64,000 nt of DNA from an uncultured Micrococcaceae bacterium (lineage in GTDB: Bacteria > Actinomycetota > Actinomycetes > Actinomycetales > Micrococcaceae), in NCBI GenBank assembly GCA_947502645.1, contig CANNAD010000002.1, positions 310,001-374,000 of the forward strand. Direction: 5' to 3'. Of this stretch, positions 51,131-62,507 are shown piece after piece; within the stretch, counting starts at the first letter, position 1; every line of letters starts with the position of its first letter. A program made the translations under genes and the position numbers. The notes beneath the pieces are model-generated. The model did not search any database and was not told the origin of the DNA. It was given only the letters and a program-made list of their open reading frames with translations.

Positions 51131-51630
51131 AGTTGTCCTTCTTCTTGGCGGAGTGAATGGATAGCATCCCGCAGTGTGTTTCGTTCGGCAGCGCGTCGTG
51201 TCCGGAATCCGGTGTCCACCAGCTTTGTTCCAAGCAGCCAGCGAATGACGACGAGTCCGTCCTTTTCAACAAATTTTCCGGCCATTCCGCTGGCAAAGTG
51301 AACATCGTCAAGTGCGTCGATGGGAATGAAAAGATCGGGCGCGCCGGTCCGCGCAACATGGACACCGGTGGGATGGACGGACGCCGTGGCATTGGACTTC
51401 ACGCCCAGGCCATGGACAGCAATACGGTCCAGCCAGTCACCAGATGACGTCGTCACAACGTACTGGCCTTCGATGGCGCATATCTGCGGTCCGGGGTCCG
51501 CCGGAAGCTCCGGGAGCGGGCCGACGGCGGACTGCCGTGTAGTGCGCCCTCTCCAGCCCAGCCAGATCAGGAGGAAAATGACGGCAATCAGGCTCAATGA
51601 CAGTGCTACAGGCACCAACCAGTCCATCAC
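51127..51630 (-). CDS. Conserved membrane-anchored protein in the pyr operon
   Basis: 167 residues. One TM helix at about 5-25 is followed by a basic stretch and a soluble domain of about 130 residues ([31 protein letters not shown]) that resembles a bacterial PH-like fold. The same small protein sits between pyrC and carA in mycobacteria and other actinobacteria and is annotated as a possible membrane or export protein. Both ends overlap their neighbours by GTGA. The role is unknown; it may link pyrimidine enzymes to the membrane, which is a guess. Confidence 0.85.
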   Translation of the reverse strand: MMDWLVPVALSLSLIAVIFLLIWLGWRGRTTRQSAVGPLPELPADPGPQICAIEGQYVVTTSSGDWLDRIAVHGLGVKSNATASVHPTGVHVARTGAPDLFIPIDALDDVHFASGMAGKFVEKDGLVVIRWLLGTKLVDTGFRTRRAAERNTLRDAIHSLRQEEGQL

Positions 51631-52955
51631 TTCGCCGCCTGCGCTGTCGGGCGGCGGGTAGCCAGTTCGCCGTTCAGGACAGTCGGATGACCTCCGAAGA
51701 ACACAGCCTGAACTTTTCCTGGCAGTTCCATTCCCTTGAACGGGCTGTTTCTGCCCTTTGTTGCCATTCGTGCGGGAACGACAGACCAGCGGCCGTCCGG
51801 ATCCACGAGGGTGATGTTGGCCGGTTCACCGACGGTCAACGGGCGGCCCTGCGTCTCGACCCTGCCGATCGCTGCAGGGGTTGTGGAAGTAACCCGCGCA
51901 AAGTCCTTCCAGCCCATCATCCCGGTTTCGATCATGGTGTGCTGAACCACCGACAGCGCGGTCTCGAGGCCAGTCATGCCCATTGCGGCCTGGGCCCACT
52001 CGCACTCTTTGTGCTCACTGGGATGCGGGGCATGATCGGTGCCGACGACGTCTATTGTCCCGTCCGCGAGAGCTTCGCGCAGCGCGGTAACGTCCTCGCT
52101 CGTGCGAAGGGGCGGATTGACCTTGTAGACGGGGTCATAACTGCGGACCAGTTCCTCGGTCAGCAGGAGGTGGTGCGGGGTGACTTCAGCAGTGACCTTT
52201 ACGCCGCGTGCTTTGGCCCACCGGATGATCTCCACCGAGCCAGCCGTGGACACGTGACAGACATGCAGACGAGAATCCACGTGCTTGGCCAGCAGGACGT
52301 CCCGGGCAATGATGCTCTCTTCGGCAACAGCGGGCCAGCCGCCCAGGCCAAGAACCGCCGAAACGTCGCCCTCGTTCATCTGTGATCCCACTGTGAGGCG
52401 TGGATCCTGGGCGTGTTGGGCGATGACCCCGTCGAAGGACTTTACATACTCGAGGGCCCGGCGCATCAGTACCGGGTCGTGTACGCAGATCCCGTCGTCG
52501 GAGAAGACCCGGACTCGGGCGCGGGAAGAGGCCATGGCACCAAGCTCGGCGAGCCGCTCCCCCGCAAGCCCTACCGTCACCGCCCCAACTGGGCGGACAT
52601 CCACCCAGCCGGCCTCAAGACCCAGACTGTGGACCTGTTCCACAACCCCGGCTGTATCCGCTACCGGAGTGCTGTTGGCCATTGCATGGACGGCCGTAAA
52701 ACCACCCAGCGCTGCCGAACGGCTCCCGGTTTCGACTGTCTCGGCGTCTTCCCTACCCGGTTCACGTAAGTGCGTATGAAGGTCAACGAGGCCTGGAAGG
52801 GCTATGAGTCCTTCTGCATCGATGACTTGGGCGGACGCGTTGCTGATGCCGGTACCGGCATCAGCAATAATGCCGTCCTTCACCAGAAGATCCGTGGTGC
52901 TCGTGTCCGGCAGAGTGGCGCCGCGGATGATGTAAACGTTCTCTTCGCGGGTCAC
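51627..52955 (-). CDS. pyrC: Dihydroorotase
   Basis: A 442-residue amidohydrolase (class I type) that cyclises carbamoyl aspartate to dihydroorotate. The metal motif HTHLREPG has His60, His62 and substrate Arg64. [14 protein letters not shown] supplies the later Asp. It starts with GTG and overlaps both neighbours by GTGA. Confidence 0.96.
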   Translation of the reverse strand: MTREENVYIIRGATLPDTSTTDLLVKDGIIADAGTGISNASAQVIDAEGLIALPGLVDLHTHLREPGREDAETVETGSRSAALGGFTAVHAMANSTPVADTAGVVEQVHSLGLEAGWVDVRPVGAVTVGLAGERLAELGAMASSRARVRVFSDDGICVHDPVLMRRALEYVKSFDGVIAQHAQDPRLTVGSQMNEGDVSAVLGLGGWPAVAEESIIARDVLLAKHVDSRLHVCHVSTAGSVEIIRWAKARGVKVTAEVTPHHLLLTEELVRSYDPVYKVNPPLRTSEDVTALREALADGTIDVVGTDHAPHPSEHKECEWAQAAMGMTGLETALSVVQHTMIETGMMGWKDFARVTSTTPAAIGRVETQGRPLTVGEPANITLVDPDGRWSVVPARMATKGRNSPFKGMELPGKVQAVFFGGHPTVLNGELATRRPTAQAAK

Positions 52956-53950
52956 TGCCCAACCTCCTGCTGTTCAACGGGATTGCTGCTGCGGTCGCCC
53001 GAAAGCAGATGGTAAAGGACGGCCATTCGGACCGCCACGCCGTTCTGGACCTGAGCCAGCACGGTAGAACGAGGGGAATCCGCCGCCGCAGATGATATTT
53101 CCAGTCCCCTGTTCATCGGACCTGGATGCATGATGATGGCGTCGCTTCCGACGGCGGCGTCCAGCCTGGCGAGGCGGGCATCGGTAAAGCCCCATCGACG
53201 CGAGTACTCGTTGGCGCTCGGGAAGAATGCTGCTTCCATCCTTTCCCGCTGGACCCTGAGCATCATGACGGCGTCGGGTTCCGAGGCCAGAACGGCGTCG
53301 AGGTCATAGCTGATCTCACAGGGCCACTGGCTCACACCGACGGGCAGAAGAGTAGGCGGAGCCACCAGCGTCACGGTGGCGCCCAGCGCCGTCAGCAGCC
53401 ACAGGTTCGAACGAACCACGCGTGAGTGGAGCACATCCCCTACGATGACCACCCGCATGCCGGCGAGATCAGAACCGATTGATTCACGGCCTGCAACCCG
53501 GGACCAGTGGCGTCGCATGGTGAAAGCGTCAAGGAGTGCCTGGGTGGGATGTTCGTGAGTGCCGTCGCCCGCATTGATAACCGGTGCGTCGATCCAGCCG
53601 GAAGATGCCAGCCGGTCCGGTGCTCCAGAGGCCCAGTGACGCAGGACGACGGCGTCGGCTCCCATGGCCTCGAGGGTTTGGGCAGTGTCTTTCAGAGACT
53701 CACCCTTGGAAACGGATGAGCCCTTCGCCGCAAAGTTGATGACGTCTGCGGAAAGCCGCTTCGCGGCAGCTTCAAAAGATATGCGGGTGCGGGTCGAATC
53801 TTCGAAGAACAGGTTCACCACGGTCCGTCCCCTCAACACGGGGAGCTTCTTGACCTCACGGGTGGAAACGGCAGCCATTTCCTCCGCGGTGTCCAGGAGC
53901 TGAACGGCCTCCTGCGGGGAGAGGTCCCTCGTCGACAGCAGGTGCCTCAC
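52952..53950 (-). CDS. pyrB: Aspartate carbamoyltransferase catalytic subunit
   Basis: A 332-residue transferase joining carbamoyl phosphate and aspartate. The carbamoyl-phosphate motif STRTR is at 52-56 and [10 protein letters not shown] follows at about 137-146. No regulatory subunit (pyrI) is nearby, as expected for actinobacteria. It overlaps pyrR and pyrC by GTGA at each end. Confidence 0.97.
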   Translation of the reverse strand: MRHLLSTRDLSPQEAVQLLDTAEEMAAVSTREVKKLPVLRGRTVVNLFFEDSTRTRISFEAAAKRLSADVINFAAKGSSVSKGESLKDTAQTLEAMGADAVVLRHWASGAPDRLASSGWIDAPVINAGDGTHEHPTQALLDAFTMRRHWSRVAGRESIGSDLAGMRVVIVGDVLHSRVVRSNLWLLTALGATVTLVAPPTLLPVGVSQWPCEISYDLDAVLASEPDAVMMLRVQRERMEAAFFPSANEYSRRWGFTDARLARLDAAVGSDAIIMHPGPMNRGLEISSAAADSPRSTVLAQVQNGVAVRMAVLYHLLSGDRSSNPVEQQEVGQ

Positions 53951-54522
53951 GAGTCCGCCTCGATAACCACTTCGTCCACGCCGTCAATCTCCATCAGATG
54001 GACGCGAACCTTCTCTCGGGAGGATGTGGGCAGATTTTTACCGACATGGTCTGCACGAATCGGGAGTTCACGGTGCCCACGGTCTACCAGGACGGCGAGA
54101 CGTACAGCTGACGGACGTCCAAGATCCACGATTGCGTCGAGCGCGGCACGGATAGTACGGCCTGAGTAGAGGACGTCGTCAACCAGAACAACGACTTTGC
54201 CGTCAATCCCGCCGGCCGGCTCCACTGTGTGAAGGGGCGCCCGAGTTGGTTTGTGCTTCAGATCGTCCCTGAACATGGTGACATCCAGTTGCCCGACGAT
54301 GTGCTGTGGCTGAACAGATGAATCGGCCGAGGCGATTTTCAGCGCCAGCCGCTGAGCCAGCGGGAACCCGCGTCGAGGAATGCCCAGAAGCACGAGATCA
54401 GCGCTTCCCTTGTTGGCCTCAAGGATTTCGTGGGCTATGCGGGTCAGGGCCCGGTCTATATCTGCGTCGGCAAGAACTGTACGGCTGCTGACCGGGTTTT
54501 CCGGTGATGCGGGCACGGACAT
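53947..54522 (-). CDS. pyrR: Bifunctional pyr operon regulator / uracil phosphoribosyltransferase PyrR
   Basis: 191 residues. PyrR binds an RNA loop in the pyr mRNA in response to UMP/UTP and has some uracil phosphoribosyltransferase activity. The PRPP motif [13 protein letters not shown] is at 111-123. ATG 54522 has GGAAGGAGGA eight bases upstream. A PyrR-type loop adjoins that SD (54541-54556). It is the first gene of the operon and couples to pyrB by GTGA. Confidence 0.97.
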   Translation of the reverse strand: MSVPASPENPVSSRTVLADADIDRALTRIAHEILEANKGSADLVLLGIPRRGFPLAQRLALKIASADSSVQPQHIVGQLDVTMFRDDLKHKPTRAPLHTVEPAGGIDGKVVVLVDDVLYSGRTIRAALDAIVDLGRPSAVRLAVLVDRGHRELPIRADHVGKNLPTSSREKVRVHLMEIDGVDEVVIEADS

Positions 54523-54530
54523 ACTCTGCG

Positions 54531-54556
54531 TCCTCCTTCCCCGCCTCACAGGACGG
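54531..54556 (-). promoter_or_regulatory. PyrR-binding RNA loop adjoining the pyrR Shine-Dalgarno
   Basis: On the minus strand CCGUC, hexaloop CUGUGA and GGCGG (54556-54541) form a 5-bp stem. The loop matches the CNGNGA PyrR hexaloop and the flanks match UCCNGNGAGG. The SD GGAAGGAGGA (54540-54531) follows without a gap. This fits the translational repression by PyrR known in mycobacteria rather than the three-hairpin attenuator of Bacillus. Confidence 0.75.
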
Positions 54557-54640
54557 AATTTAAAGGTTGGCTGCTCGATCAAAATTACCACAGCACCAGC
54601 GCTTGATCGTGAACTGTGACGGCCAGCATAAGCTGGAGGC

Positions 54641-55804
54641 ATGAATCAACCAGCGCCCGCGTGGCACGGCCGTGAACCGGTTCGGCCAGTTTGGCAAAAC
54701 GTCCCCAGAACACGCCATCGGGCACTGAACGTCATCCTCGTTGCCGTTGCAGCGCTGGCTCTGGTCCTGGTCTGTCTTTATCTGACAGCCGTCCTGGGGT
54801 CAGCTGCGTTCGTGATCTGCGGAGTTCTCGCCCTCGTTCCACTGGGAATATGTCTACTCGGCTTGAGCTGGGTAGATCGATGGGAGCCAGAACCCAAAGG
54901 AGCGAAATGGTTCGCTTTTCTCTGGGGTGCAGGTATTTCGATTGCTCTGACGCTCCTGCTTGGTCCTGGCGTCAACGCCCTCCTCGTGGCCGCGCTGTCC
55001 ACGTCCCCAGACGTCGTCGGGCCCGTCATCCAGGCGCCGCTCGTGGAGGAATTCGCGAAAGGACTGGCGGTACTCATCCTGGTATTTTCGCGCCGAAGCC
55101 ATTTTGACGGCCCGGTGGACGGCATTGTGTACGCCGGCCTTGTTGGTGCCGGGTTCGCCTTCAGCGAGAACATCCTGTACTTCGGCTCCGCCGTGATGGA
55201 AGGCGGGGTTGGCCCCGGGCTCGTGTGGATCTTTGTCATGCGCGGGCTCCTGTCGCCCTTCGCACACGTGATGTTCACAGCAGCGACAGGATTCGTGCTC
55301 GGCTGGACCGTGCGGCGCTTCGGCCGATCCTGGGCGGTGCCCGGGTTCATCGTTGGTCTACTGCCTGCCATCGCCGGCCACATGCTCTGGAACGGAGGGC
55401 TGGTGCTGGTGTTCGATAACTTCTTCGGTTTCTACATCCTGCTGCAAATGCCGCTATTCGCCGTCGCCCTGACCATCGTGGTCCTCCTACGCAAGGCAGA
55501 ACGAACGTTGACACAACAACGGTTGCAGGACTACGCCCTCGCCGGATGGCTCACGGACGCTGAGGTCAAACTACTGGCAACCCATGAAGGACGAAACCGA
55601 GCCATAGCGTGGGCCACTCGATACGGTGCGCGCACGACGATGAAAGCGTTTGTAAACACCGCCACGCGGCTCGCCTTTATCCGGCAGCGGATAATCCTTG
55701 GACACCATCTGGCGGAAAACACCGCGACTGAAAGGCAGCTGCTGGAGGAAATGACAGCAACACGCAGCCAGCTCTTTCAGCAGGCCGGAGCTGCCGCGCG
55801 GTAA
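54641..55804 (+). CDS. PrsW family intramembrane metalloprotease
   Basis: A 387-residue polytopic membrane protein. The PrsW motifs are present in order: EEFAKG (136-141), FAFSENILY with Glu176, FAHVMFTA with His209 and GHMLWNGG with His247. PrsW in Bacillus cleaves the anti-sigma factor RsiW; no such partner is adjacent here. A cytosolic C-terminal tail of about 100 residues follows the last helix. The ATG follows CTGGAGG. It is divergent from pyrR and convergent with nusB. Confidence 0.9.
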   Translation: MNQPAPAWHGREPVRPVWQNVPRTRHRALNVILVAVAALALVLVCLYLTAVLGSAAFVICGVLALVPLGICLLGLSWVDRWEPEPKGAKWFAFLWGAGISIALTLLLGPGVNALLVAALSTSPDVVGPVIQAPLVEEFAKGLAVLILVFSRRSHFDGPVDGIVYAGLVGAGFAFSENILYFGSAVMEGGVGPGLVWIFVMRGLLSPFAHVMFTAATGFVLGWTVRRFGRSWAVPGFIVGLLPAIAGHMLWNGGLVLVFDNFFGFYILLQMPLFAVALTIVVLLRKAERTLTQQRLQDYALAGWLTDAEVKLLATHEGRNRAIAWATRYGARTTMKAFVNTATRLAFIRQRIILGHHLAENTATERQLLEEMTATRSQLFQQAGAAAR

Positions 55805-55829
55805 CACCAGTGCACCGCGCAGCAGCAGA

Positions 55830-56252
55830 TCACGCCAGTAGCGTGGGCTTCAGTTTCTGAAGCCGGCCAAGAAGTCCATTGACGAATGACGGCGACTCAT
55901 CAGTGGAAAGCGTTTTGGCAAGGGCCACCGCTTCGCTGACCGCCACACCGTCAGGGACGTCATCATTGAACAACAGCTCCCAGGCACCGAGCCGGAGAAT
56001 AATGCGGTCCACGGAGGGCATTCTCTCCAGGGTCCAACCCTGAGCGTACGTGGCCAGAAATTCGTCAATCTGGGACTGCTGGGAAACAACGCCGTTAACG
56101 AGTTCAACCGTATACGGGTTGATGATCTGATCGGTGTTATCCCGACGATCCCGCAACGCATCGCTGGCCGGCACGGAGCGTTGTTCGGCCTCGAACAAAA
56201 TGTCGAGGGCCCGCCGTCGCGCCTTTCCCCGGGCGGAGGTAGAAGCACTCAC
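55830..56252 (-). CDS. nusB: Transcription antitermination factor NusB
   Basis: A 140-residue all-helical protein that binds boxA RNA with S10 during rRNA transcription. [15 protein letters not shown] near the N-terminus is the family signature, and LGAWELLF and [14 protein letters not shown] follow. It starts with GTG overlapping efp by GTGA, the conserved efp-nusB pair. Confidence 0.96.
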   Translation of the reverse strand: MSASTSARGKARRRALDILFEAEQRSVPASDALRDRRDNTDQIINPYTVELVNGVVSQQSQIDEFLATYAQGWTLERMPSVDRIILRLGAWELLFNDDVPDGVAVSEAVALAKTLSTDESPSFVNGLLGRLQKLKPTLLA

Positions 56253-56812
56253 TCGTTGACGCGCCCCAGGTAGTCACCGGTACGGGTATCAACCTTTACG
56301 CGGGTGCCCTGCTCGACAAACAACGGCACCTGGATCTCGTAGCCGGTTTCCAGCGTTGCGGGCTTATTTCCACCAGTCGAGCGGTCACCCTGCAGGCCGG
56401 GCTCCGTGTAGGTGATCTCCAGAACCACCGACGGAGGAAGCTCGACGTACAGCGCTGAGCCCTCATACATGGCGATGTTGACAGACTGGTTCTCGAGCAT
56501 GAAATGCGCGTTGTCTCCAACGGTCTCGCCCGGAACCGTCAACTGGTCATAGTCAGCGTTGTCCATGAACACGTAGTCCGCGCCGTCCTGGTAAAGATAC
56601 TGGTAGTCACGGCGGTCTACCGTGGCAGTCTCAATTTTCAGTCCGGCATTGAAGGTTTTGTCGACAAGCTTTCCCGACCTGACGTTGCGAAGCTTCGTAC
56701 GAACAAACGCTCCGCCTTTGCCCGGCTTCACATGCTGAAACTCGATGACCGACCAGAGGTTGCCCTCAAGCTTCAGAACGGTACCGTTCTTGATGTCGTT
56801 GGTTGTCGCCAC
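56249..56812 (-). CDS. efp: Elongation factor P
   Basis: A 187-residue factor that relieves ribosome stalling at polyproline. [15 protein letters not shown] places the tip Lys at 32; no epmA or epmB is present, and actinobacterial EF-P is thought to work unmodified. Three beta-barrel domains fit the length. GTG 56812 gives the standard N-terminus [12 protein letters not shown]. Just upstream lies a terminator-like hairpin. Confidence 0.96.
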   Translation of the reverse strand: MATTNDIKNGTVLKLEGNLWSVIEFQHVKPGKGGAFVRTKLRNVRSGKLVDKTFNAGLKIETATVDRRDYQYLYQDGADYVFMDNADYDQLTVPGETVGDNAHFMLENQSVNIAMYEGSALYVELPPSVVLEITYTEPGLQGDRSTGGNKPATLETGYEIQVPLFVEQGTRVKVDTRTGDYLGRVNE

Positions 56813-56847
56813 AATGTCACTTTCGTTGGTTATTGTTCCAAGCAAAC

Positions 56848-56870
56848 TGCCCCGGCGGTCGCCTGGGGCA
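56848..56870 (-). terminator. Terminator-like hairpin between aroB and efp
   Basis: TGCCCC and GGGGCA, extended inward by GGCG and CGCC with one bulged base, form about 10 bp on the minus strand. The tail GTTTGCTT is only moderately T-rich. It separates the aro block from efp-nusB. Confidence 0.5.
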
Positions 56871-56923
56871 ATTGTTCACCTGCCATTCTAGCCCGATGCC
56901 GAACCTGCAGCGCAGGCTCAAGG

Positions 56924-58576
<1,653 letters not shown>

Positions 58577-58587
<11 letters not shown>

Positions 58588-59776
58588 CGGAACCGCTCTG
58601 CGCATTGACGCCCACCATGTATGCCTCGAGATTACGTTGGATTTCCGGCACCGAATCGCCACCGAATTTCTCCACCACCGCGTCCGCGATGACCAACGCC
58701 ACCATGGCTTCTGCAACGACTCCCGCAGCAGGGACCGCGCACACGTCCGAGCGTTGATGGTGTGCTTTTGCTTCCTCACCAGTGCGGACATCAATCGTCC
58801 TCAACGCGCGGGGCACCGTGGCAATCGGCTTCATCGAAGCCCGCACACGGAGGAGCTCCCCGATGCTCATTCCACCTTCAATGCCGCCGGCCCGGTTCGA
58901 CGTGCGAACAATCCTGCCCTGGTCATCACGAACCATCTCATCGTGCGCTTCGGATCCTCGCCTGGTCGCAGTGAGAAATCCGTCACCAACCTCGACCCCC
59001 TTGATGGCCTGGATACCCATTAGGGCAGCGGCCAGTCTTGCATCGAGCTTGCGATCCCAATGAACGTAGCTGCCCAGTCCTGGAGGCAACCCGTAGACGA
59101 GGACCTCTACAACACCGCCGAGAGTCTCTCCGTCCCGGTGTGCCGCATCAACCTCCGCTACCATCGACGCCGATGTCGCCGGATCAAAACAGCGAAGCGG
59201 ATCCTCGTCAAGCGCTGCGACATCTTTCGGCAGCGGCAAGGGGGTACCCTCCGGCACTGCCGCTGCCGCAACTGCCACTGTATGGCTGACCACCTGGATT
59301 CCCAGTTCAGCCAAAAAACGGGACGCCACAGTACCAAGTGCAACACGCGTTGCGGTTTCGCGTGCACTTGCCCTTTCCAGAACCGGACGAGCTTCATCAA
59401 AGCCGTACTTCTGCATTCCCGTGAGGTCGGCGTGACCCGGACGTGGCCGGGTGAGCGGTGCGTTTCGTGCCTGTGCATCCAGAACCGACTGGTCCACGGG
59501 GTCCGCCGACATGACCGTTTCCCACTTGGGCCATTCGGTGTTGGCGATCTCGATCGCTACCGGCCCTCCCTGCGTGAGGCCGTGGCGCACACCACCGATG
59601 AACGTAACCCGATCCTGCTCGAACTTCATGCGGGCTCCGCGACCATATCCCAGACGTCGACGCGCCAGGGACTCCTGCACATCAGTACTGGTCAGGGAAA
59701 CACCAGCAGGCACACCTTCAATAATGCCCACCAACGCGGGACCATGCGATTCTCCGGCAGTCAACCATCTCAACAT
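58577..59776 (-). CDS. aroC: Chorismate synthase
   Basis: A 399-residue FMN-dependent enzyme making chorismate from EPSP. The signatures [18 protein letters not shown] near the N-terminus, [15 protein letters not shown] and [15 protein letters not shown] are all present. It follows aroE by 32 bp. Confidence 0.97.
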
Positions 59777-59808
59777 GCTGTCAATACTGCCACGGACATC
59801 GGGCAGTG

Positions 59809-60693
59809 CTAACGCTGGGGCAAGCCAGCGGCTCCATACATTGCATTTATGACGCCGGGAAGCTGCGACCGGGAAGACCCGGTGAACAGGAGCACCTGCT
59901 CAGCCGCCTGAAAAATCAGCATATCCAGCCCCGAGACAGCGAGGCCGCCGAGAGACTCCCACGTTGCTGCCAGGGCACTGGGCCACGGGTCATAAGCTAC
60001 ATCCAGCAGGATCTTGCCGGAGAGGCTCTGACCCGATTCCTGCAGCTGTTGCGCCGTTGTGTCTGCTACGTGCGGAGGTAGGGCTGAAATGACGGCCGTA
60101 GAGGTACCGATGGTTCCCAGGATGCCCTCGAATGTTTTGACCGAAAGCCCGACTTTCAGGGACTCTGCAACGTTCGCCAGAGAAGCAGCCTTGTCCGGGT
60201 TACGGACCACCGTAGTGACCTCGTTGACCTCCAGCGCGGCCAGGGCAGCAACCGCGGCCGCGGCGGTGCCACCTCCACCGAGCACAGCCGCGTGACCAGA
60301 ACCACCATAACCGGCGGACTGCATCGCTGAAATGATGCCCTGAACATCCGTGTTGTAGCCCAGCAGCTTGACCGGCTGTTCAGGTGTCCTGACGGCAAGG
60401 ACAGTGTTGACAGCACCCAGGATGGCGGCATGACCGTGAGTCTCGTCAACAAACTCGAGGACCGCCCGCTTGTGCGGCATGGTGACGGATAGACCACGCC
60501 ACGCCGGGTCCTGCCGAAACGTGCCCAGGAAACGCTCCAGGTCCTGTGGCTGGACATCCACCGCCGCATACTCGCCGGTCACCCCAAGGAACTCGTACGC
60601 CGCCAGGTGCAGACCAGGTGAACGCGAGTGAGAGATGGGGCAACCGACGACGGCGGCTCTGAACGAGCTGTCGCGAACCGGCACTAGTGGCAC
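59809..60693 (-). CDS. aroE: Shikimate dehydrogenase
   Basis: About 294 residues. It reduces dehydroshikimate with NADPH. The N-terminal [17 protein letters not shown] motif binds shikimate, VTMPHKRAV supplies the catalytic Lys, and [18 protein letters not shown] is the nucleotide fold. GTG 60693 has GGAAG seven bases upstream and overlaps mltG by 10 bp; GTG 60684 is possible. Confidence 0.93.
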   Translation of the reverse strand: MPLVPVRDSSFRAAVVGCPISHSRSPGLHLAAYEFLGVTGEYAAVDVQPQDLERFLGTFRQDPAWRGLSVTMPHKRAVLEFVDETHGHAAILGAVNTVLAVRTPEQPVKLLGYNTDVQGIISAMQSAGYGGSGHAAVLGGGGTAAAAVAALAALEVNEVTTVVRNPDKAASLANVAESLKVGLSVKTFEGILGTIGTSTAVISALPPHVADTTAQQLQESGQSLSGKILLDVAYDPWPSALAATWESLGGLAVSGLDMLIFQAAEQVLLFTGSSRSQLPGVINAMYGAAGLPQR

Positions 60694-61925
60694 CGGCCTG
60701 CTTCCTGCCCGCTGCACCACTGCTGGTACTCCTGCACATACCTGTTGTGCTCTGCGAGCGTTTCCGAGAACTTGGTCTCCCCGGTATCCAGATTGACAGT
60801 GACCCAGTAGTAGTAAGGAACGTCCGCCGGGTTGATGGCGGCATCGATGGCCTCTTCGCTGGGAGCCCCAATCGGCCCGACTGGCAATCCCCTGTTTGCG
60901 TAGGTGTTGTACGGGTTGGATTTGTCCTTCTTCTCGTCCGGAGTCAGCTCATAGCTCTTCCGTCCCAGCCCGTAGGTCACGGTCGCATCAGATTGGACTC
61001 GACCCGCAGTTTCAGTGTTGTCCGGGGAAAGCCGGTTTTCAATGGCCCCAGCGACGGCCGCATAATCGGCCTCGCCCGCTTCAGCCTGAACGATGCTCGC
61101 GATCGTCAGAACTCGATACTGCTTCCCGGGATCTGTGACTCCCGCTGCTTCAAGGCGCTCAAACGTCTTGTCCACCATCTCCTGGATCATCTGTTCCGGC
61201 GGGACGCCAATCTCGAACCGGTACTCGCCTGGCGCAAGGTACCCTTCAAGTTTTGGTGCCTGCTCGGGGAGACCGAATGCCTGGGGGTTTTCTGCCAGTT
61301 TCTCGAACTCCGCGAGAGGAACACCGGTGGACTCGGACAAGGTCTGCAAGACCTCGCCCTGGCGGAATCCGCTGGCGATCGCAGCGTAATGAACGCCGGG
61401 CTCTTCCTCCAGAAGCACCTCCGCAGCACCAGCAGAGGACATCTGCTTTTTCATAATGTATTCGCCGGGTTGGATTGGCCTTCCCTCGGCTTTTTCCTGG
61501 AAGGTGTCCAGGAAGGTGCCACCGTCCGCGACAATATCCTGATCCTCCAGGTTTTGGCTGATAAGGATGGCTGCCGCACCCGGTTCCACCACGAACGTCA
61601 CTTCTTCGGTACCCGGACCGGCGTAATCCTTGATTTCATTCATGCCCAGTAGATCCCGAAGGAACAGTGTCAGACCAAAAACAACTCCGGCGAAAATAGC
61701 CAGGACGAGAACCAATACCACCGTCCGACGACGACGACGCCGGCGCTTGGCCTTCGACGGTCGGCGACGCCTGCGTAGGGGAAGTTCTTCGTGGAAAAAC
61801 TGGTCCACGGGCGGCTCGGCGGCCGGATCTGCGTAGTGACCGTAATCCTCCGCGTATTCACTCTCGTTATCCCAGGGATCGTTGTCCCAAGGATCCCGTG
61901 CGTCGGTATGAGTATGCCGACTCAT
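60684..61925 (-). CDS. mltG: Endolytic murein transglycosylase MltG
   Basis: A 413-residue protein that cleaves nascent glycan strands. A long acidic then Arg-rich cytosolic N-terminus (to 68) precedes one TM helix at about 69-89. The YceG domain has LEGYLAPGEYRF and the catalytic Glu282 in IASIVQAEAGEADYAAVAG. The Arg/Lys cluster before the TM is marked. ATG overlaps ruvX by ATGA. Confidence 0.95.
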   Translation of the reverse strand: MSRHTHTDARDPWDNDPWDNESEYAEDYGHYADPAAEPPVDQFFHEELPLRRRRRPSKAKRRRRRRRTVVLVLVLAIFAGVVFGLTLFLRDLLGMNEIKDYAGPGTEEVTFVVEPGAAAILISQNLEDQDIVADGGTFLDTFQEKAEGRPIQPGEYIMKKQMSSAGAAEVLLEEEPGVHYAAIASGFRQGEVLQTLSESTGVPLAEFEKLAENPQAFGLPEQAPKLEGYLAPGEYRFEIGVPPEQMIQEMVDKTFERLEAAGVTDPGKQYRVLTIASIVQAEAGEADYAAVAGAIENRLSPDNTETAGRVQSDATVTYGLGRKSYELTPDEKKDKSNPYNTYANRGLPVGPIGAPSEEAIDAAINPADVPYYYWVTVNLDTGETKFSETLAEHNRYVQEYQQWCSGQEAGRCH

Positions 61926-62500
61926 CGGCTTTCTCTCTCGCCGGCGTTTCGCTGCGAAATGTTCGGCTCCTTGTTAGGTGCCCCGCCGTCGTCATGAAGA
62001 CGACTGGCAGCGCGGATTCGTACAGGCTCCCCCACGTCCCGCTGCAGCGATCGCTGCGTGTCCATGGCATGCTGCAAAATCGACACAGCCGCCACCTGAT
62101 CCACCACTTTACGGTGATCTTTGGTCTTCCTTCCAGCCTCGGAGAGCGCACGATGCGCAGAGACTGTCGTAAGTCGCTCGTCAAAGAGTACAACAGGGAG
62201 CTCCAGGCCGCTCGCCAGAAGGGCAGCGACAACAGCGTGAGCATAATCCCGGGCCATGGTGGTAGACGCAGTATCCGTTCCCTTCAGACTGCGCGGCAGG
62301 CCGACAATGATCTGGACCGCGGAACGCTCCTGTGCCTCTCGGACCAGAATCTGTACATCTGAATTCTTCTTCGCGTCCCGACGAAGCGTCCGTACTGGGG
62401 TGGCCAGAAGCCCGGAGGGATCGCTTGCCGCCAATCCCACGCGGGCGAGCCCGACATCAACGCCGAGCCACACCCCGCGTGGTTCCACATGCCCGGACAC
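61922..62500 (-). CDS. ruvX: RuvX / YqgF family putative pre-16S rRNA nuclease
   Basis: 192 residues with an RNase H-like fold. The metal Asp is in GVDVGLARVGLA (about 14), and FDERLTTV and DQVAAVSIL supply the other conserved acids. Orthologues are annotated both as a Holliday-junction resolvase and as the nuclease that matures the 16S 5' end. A C-terminal extension of about 40 residues is charged. GTG 62500 lies 7 bp after alaS. Confidence 0.93.
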   Translation of the reverse strand: MSGHVEPRGVWLGVDVGLARVGLAASDPSGLLATPVRTLRRDAKKNSDVQILVREAQERSAVQIIVGLPRSLKGTDTASTTMARDYAHAVVAALLASGLELPVVLFDERLTTVSAHRALSEAGRKTKDHRKVVDQVAAVSILQHAMDTQRSLQRDVGEPVRIRAASRLHDDGGAPNKEPNISQRNAGERESR

Positions 62501-62507
62501 TTACGGC

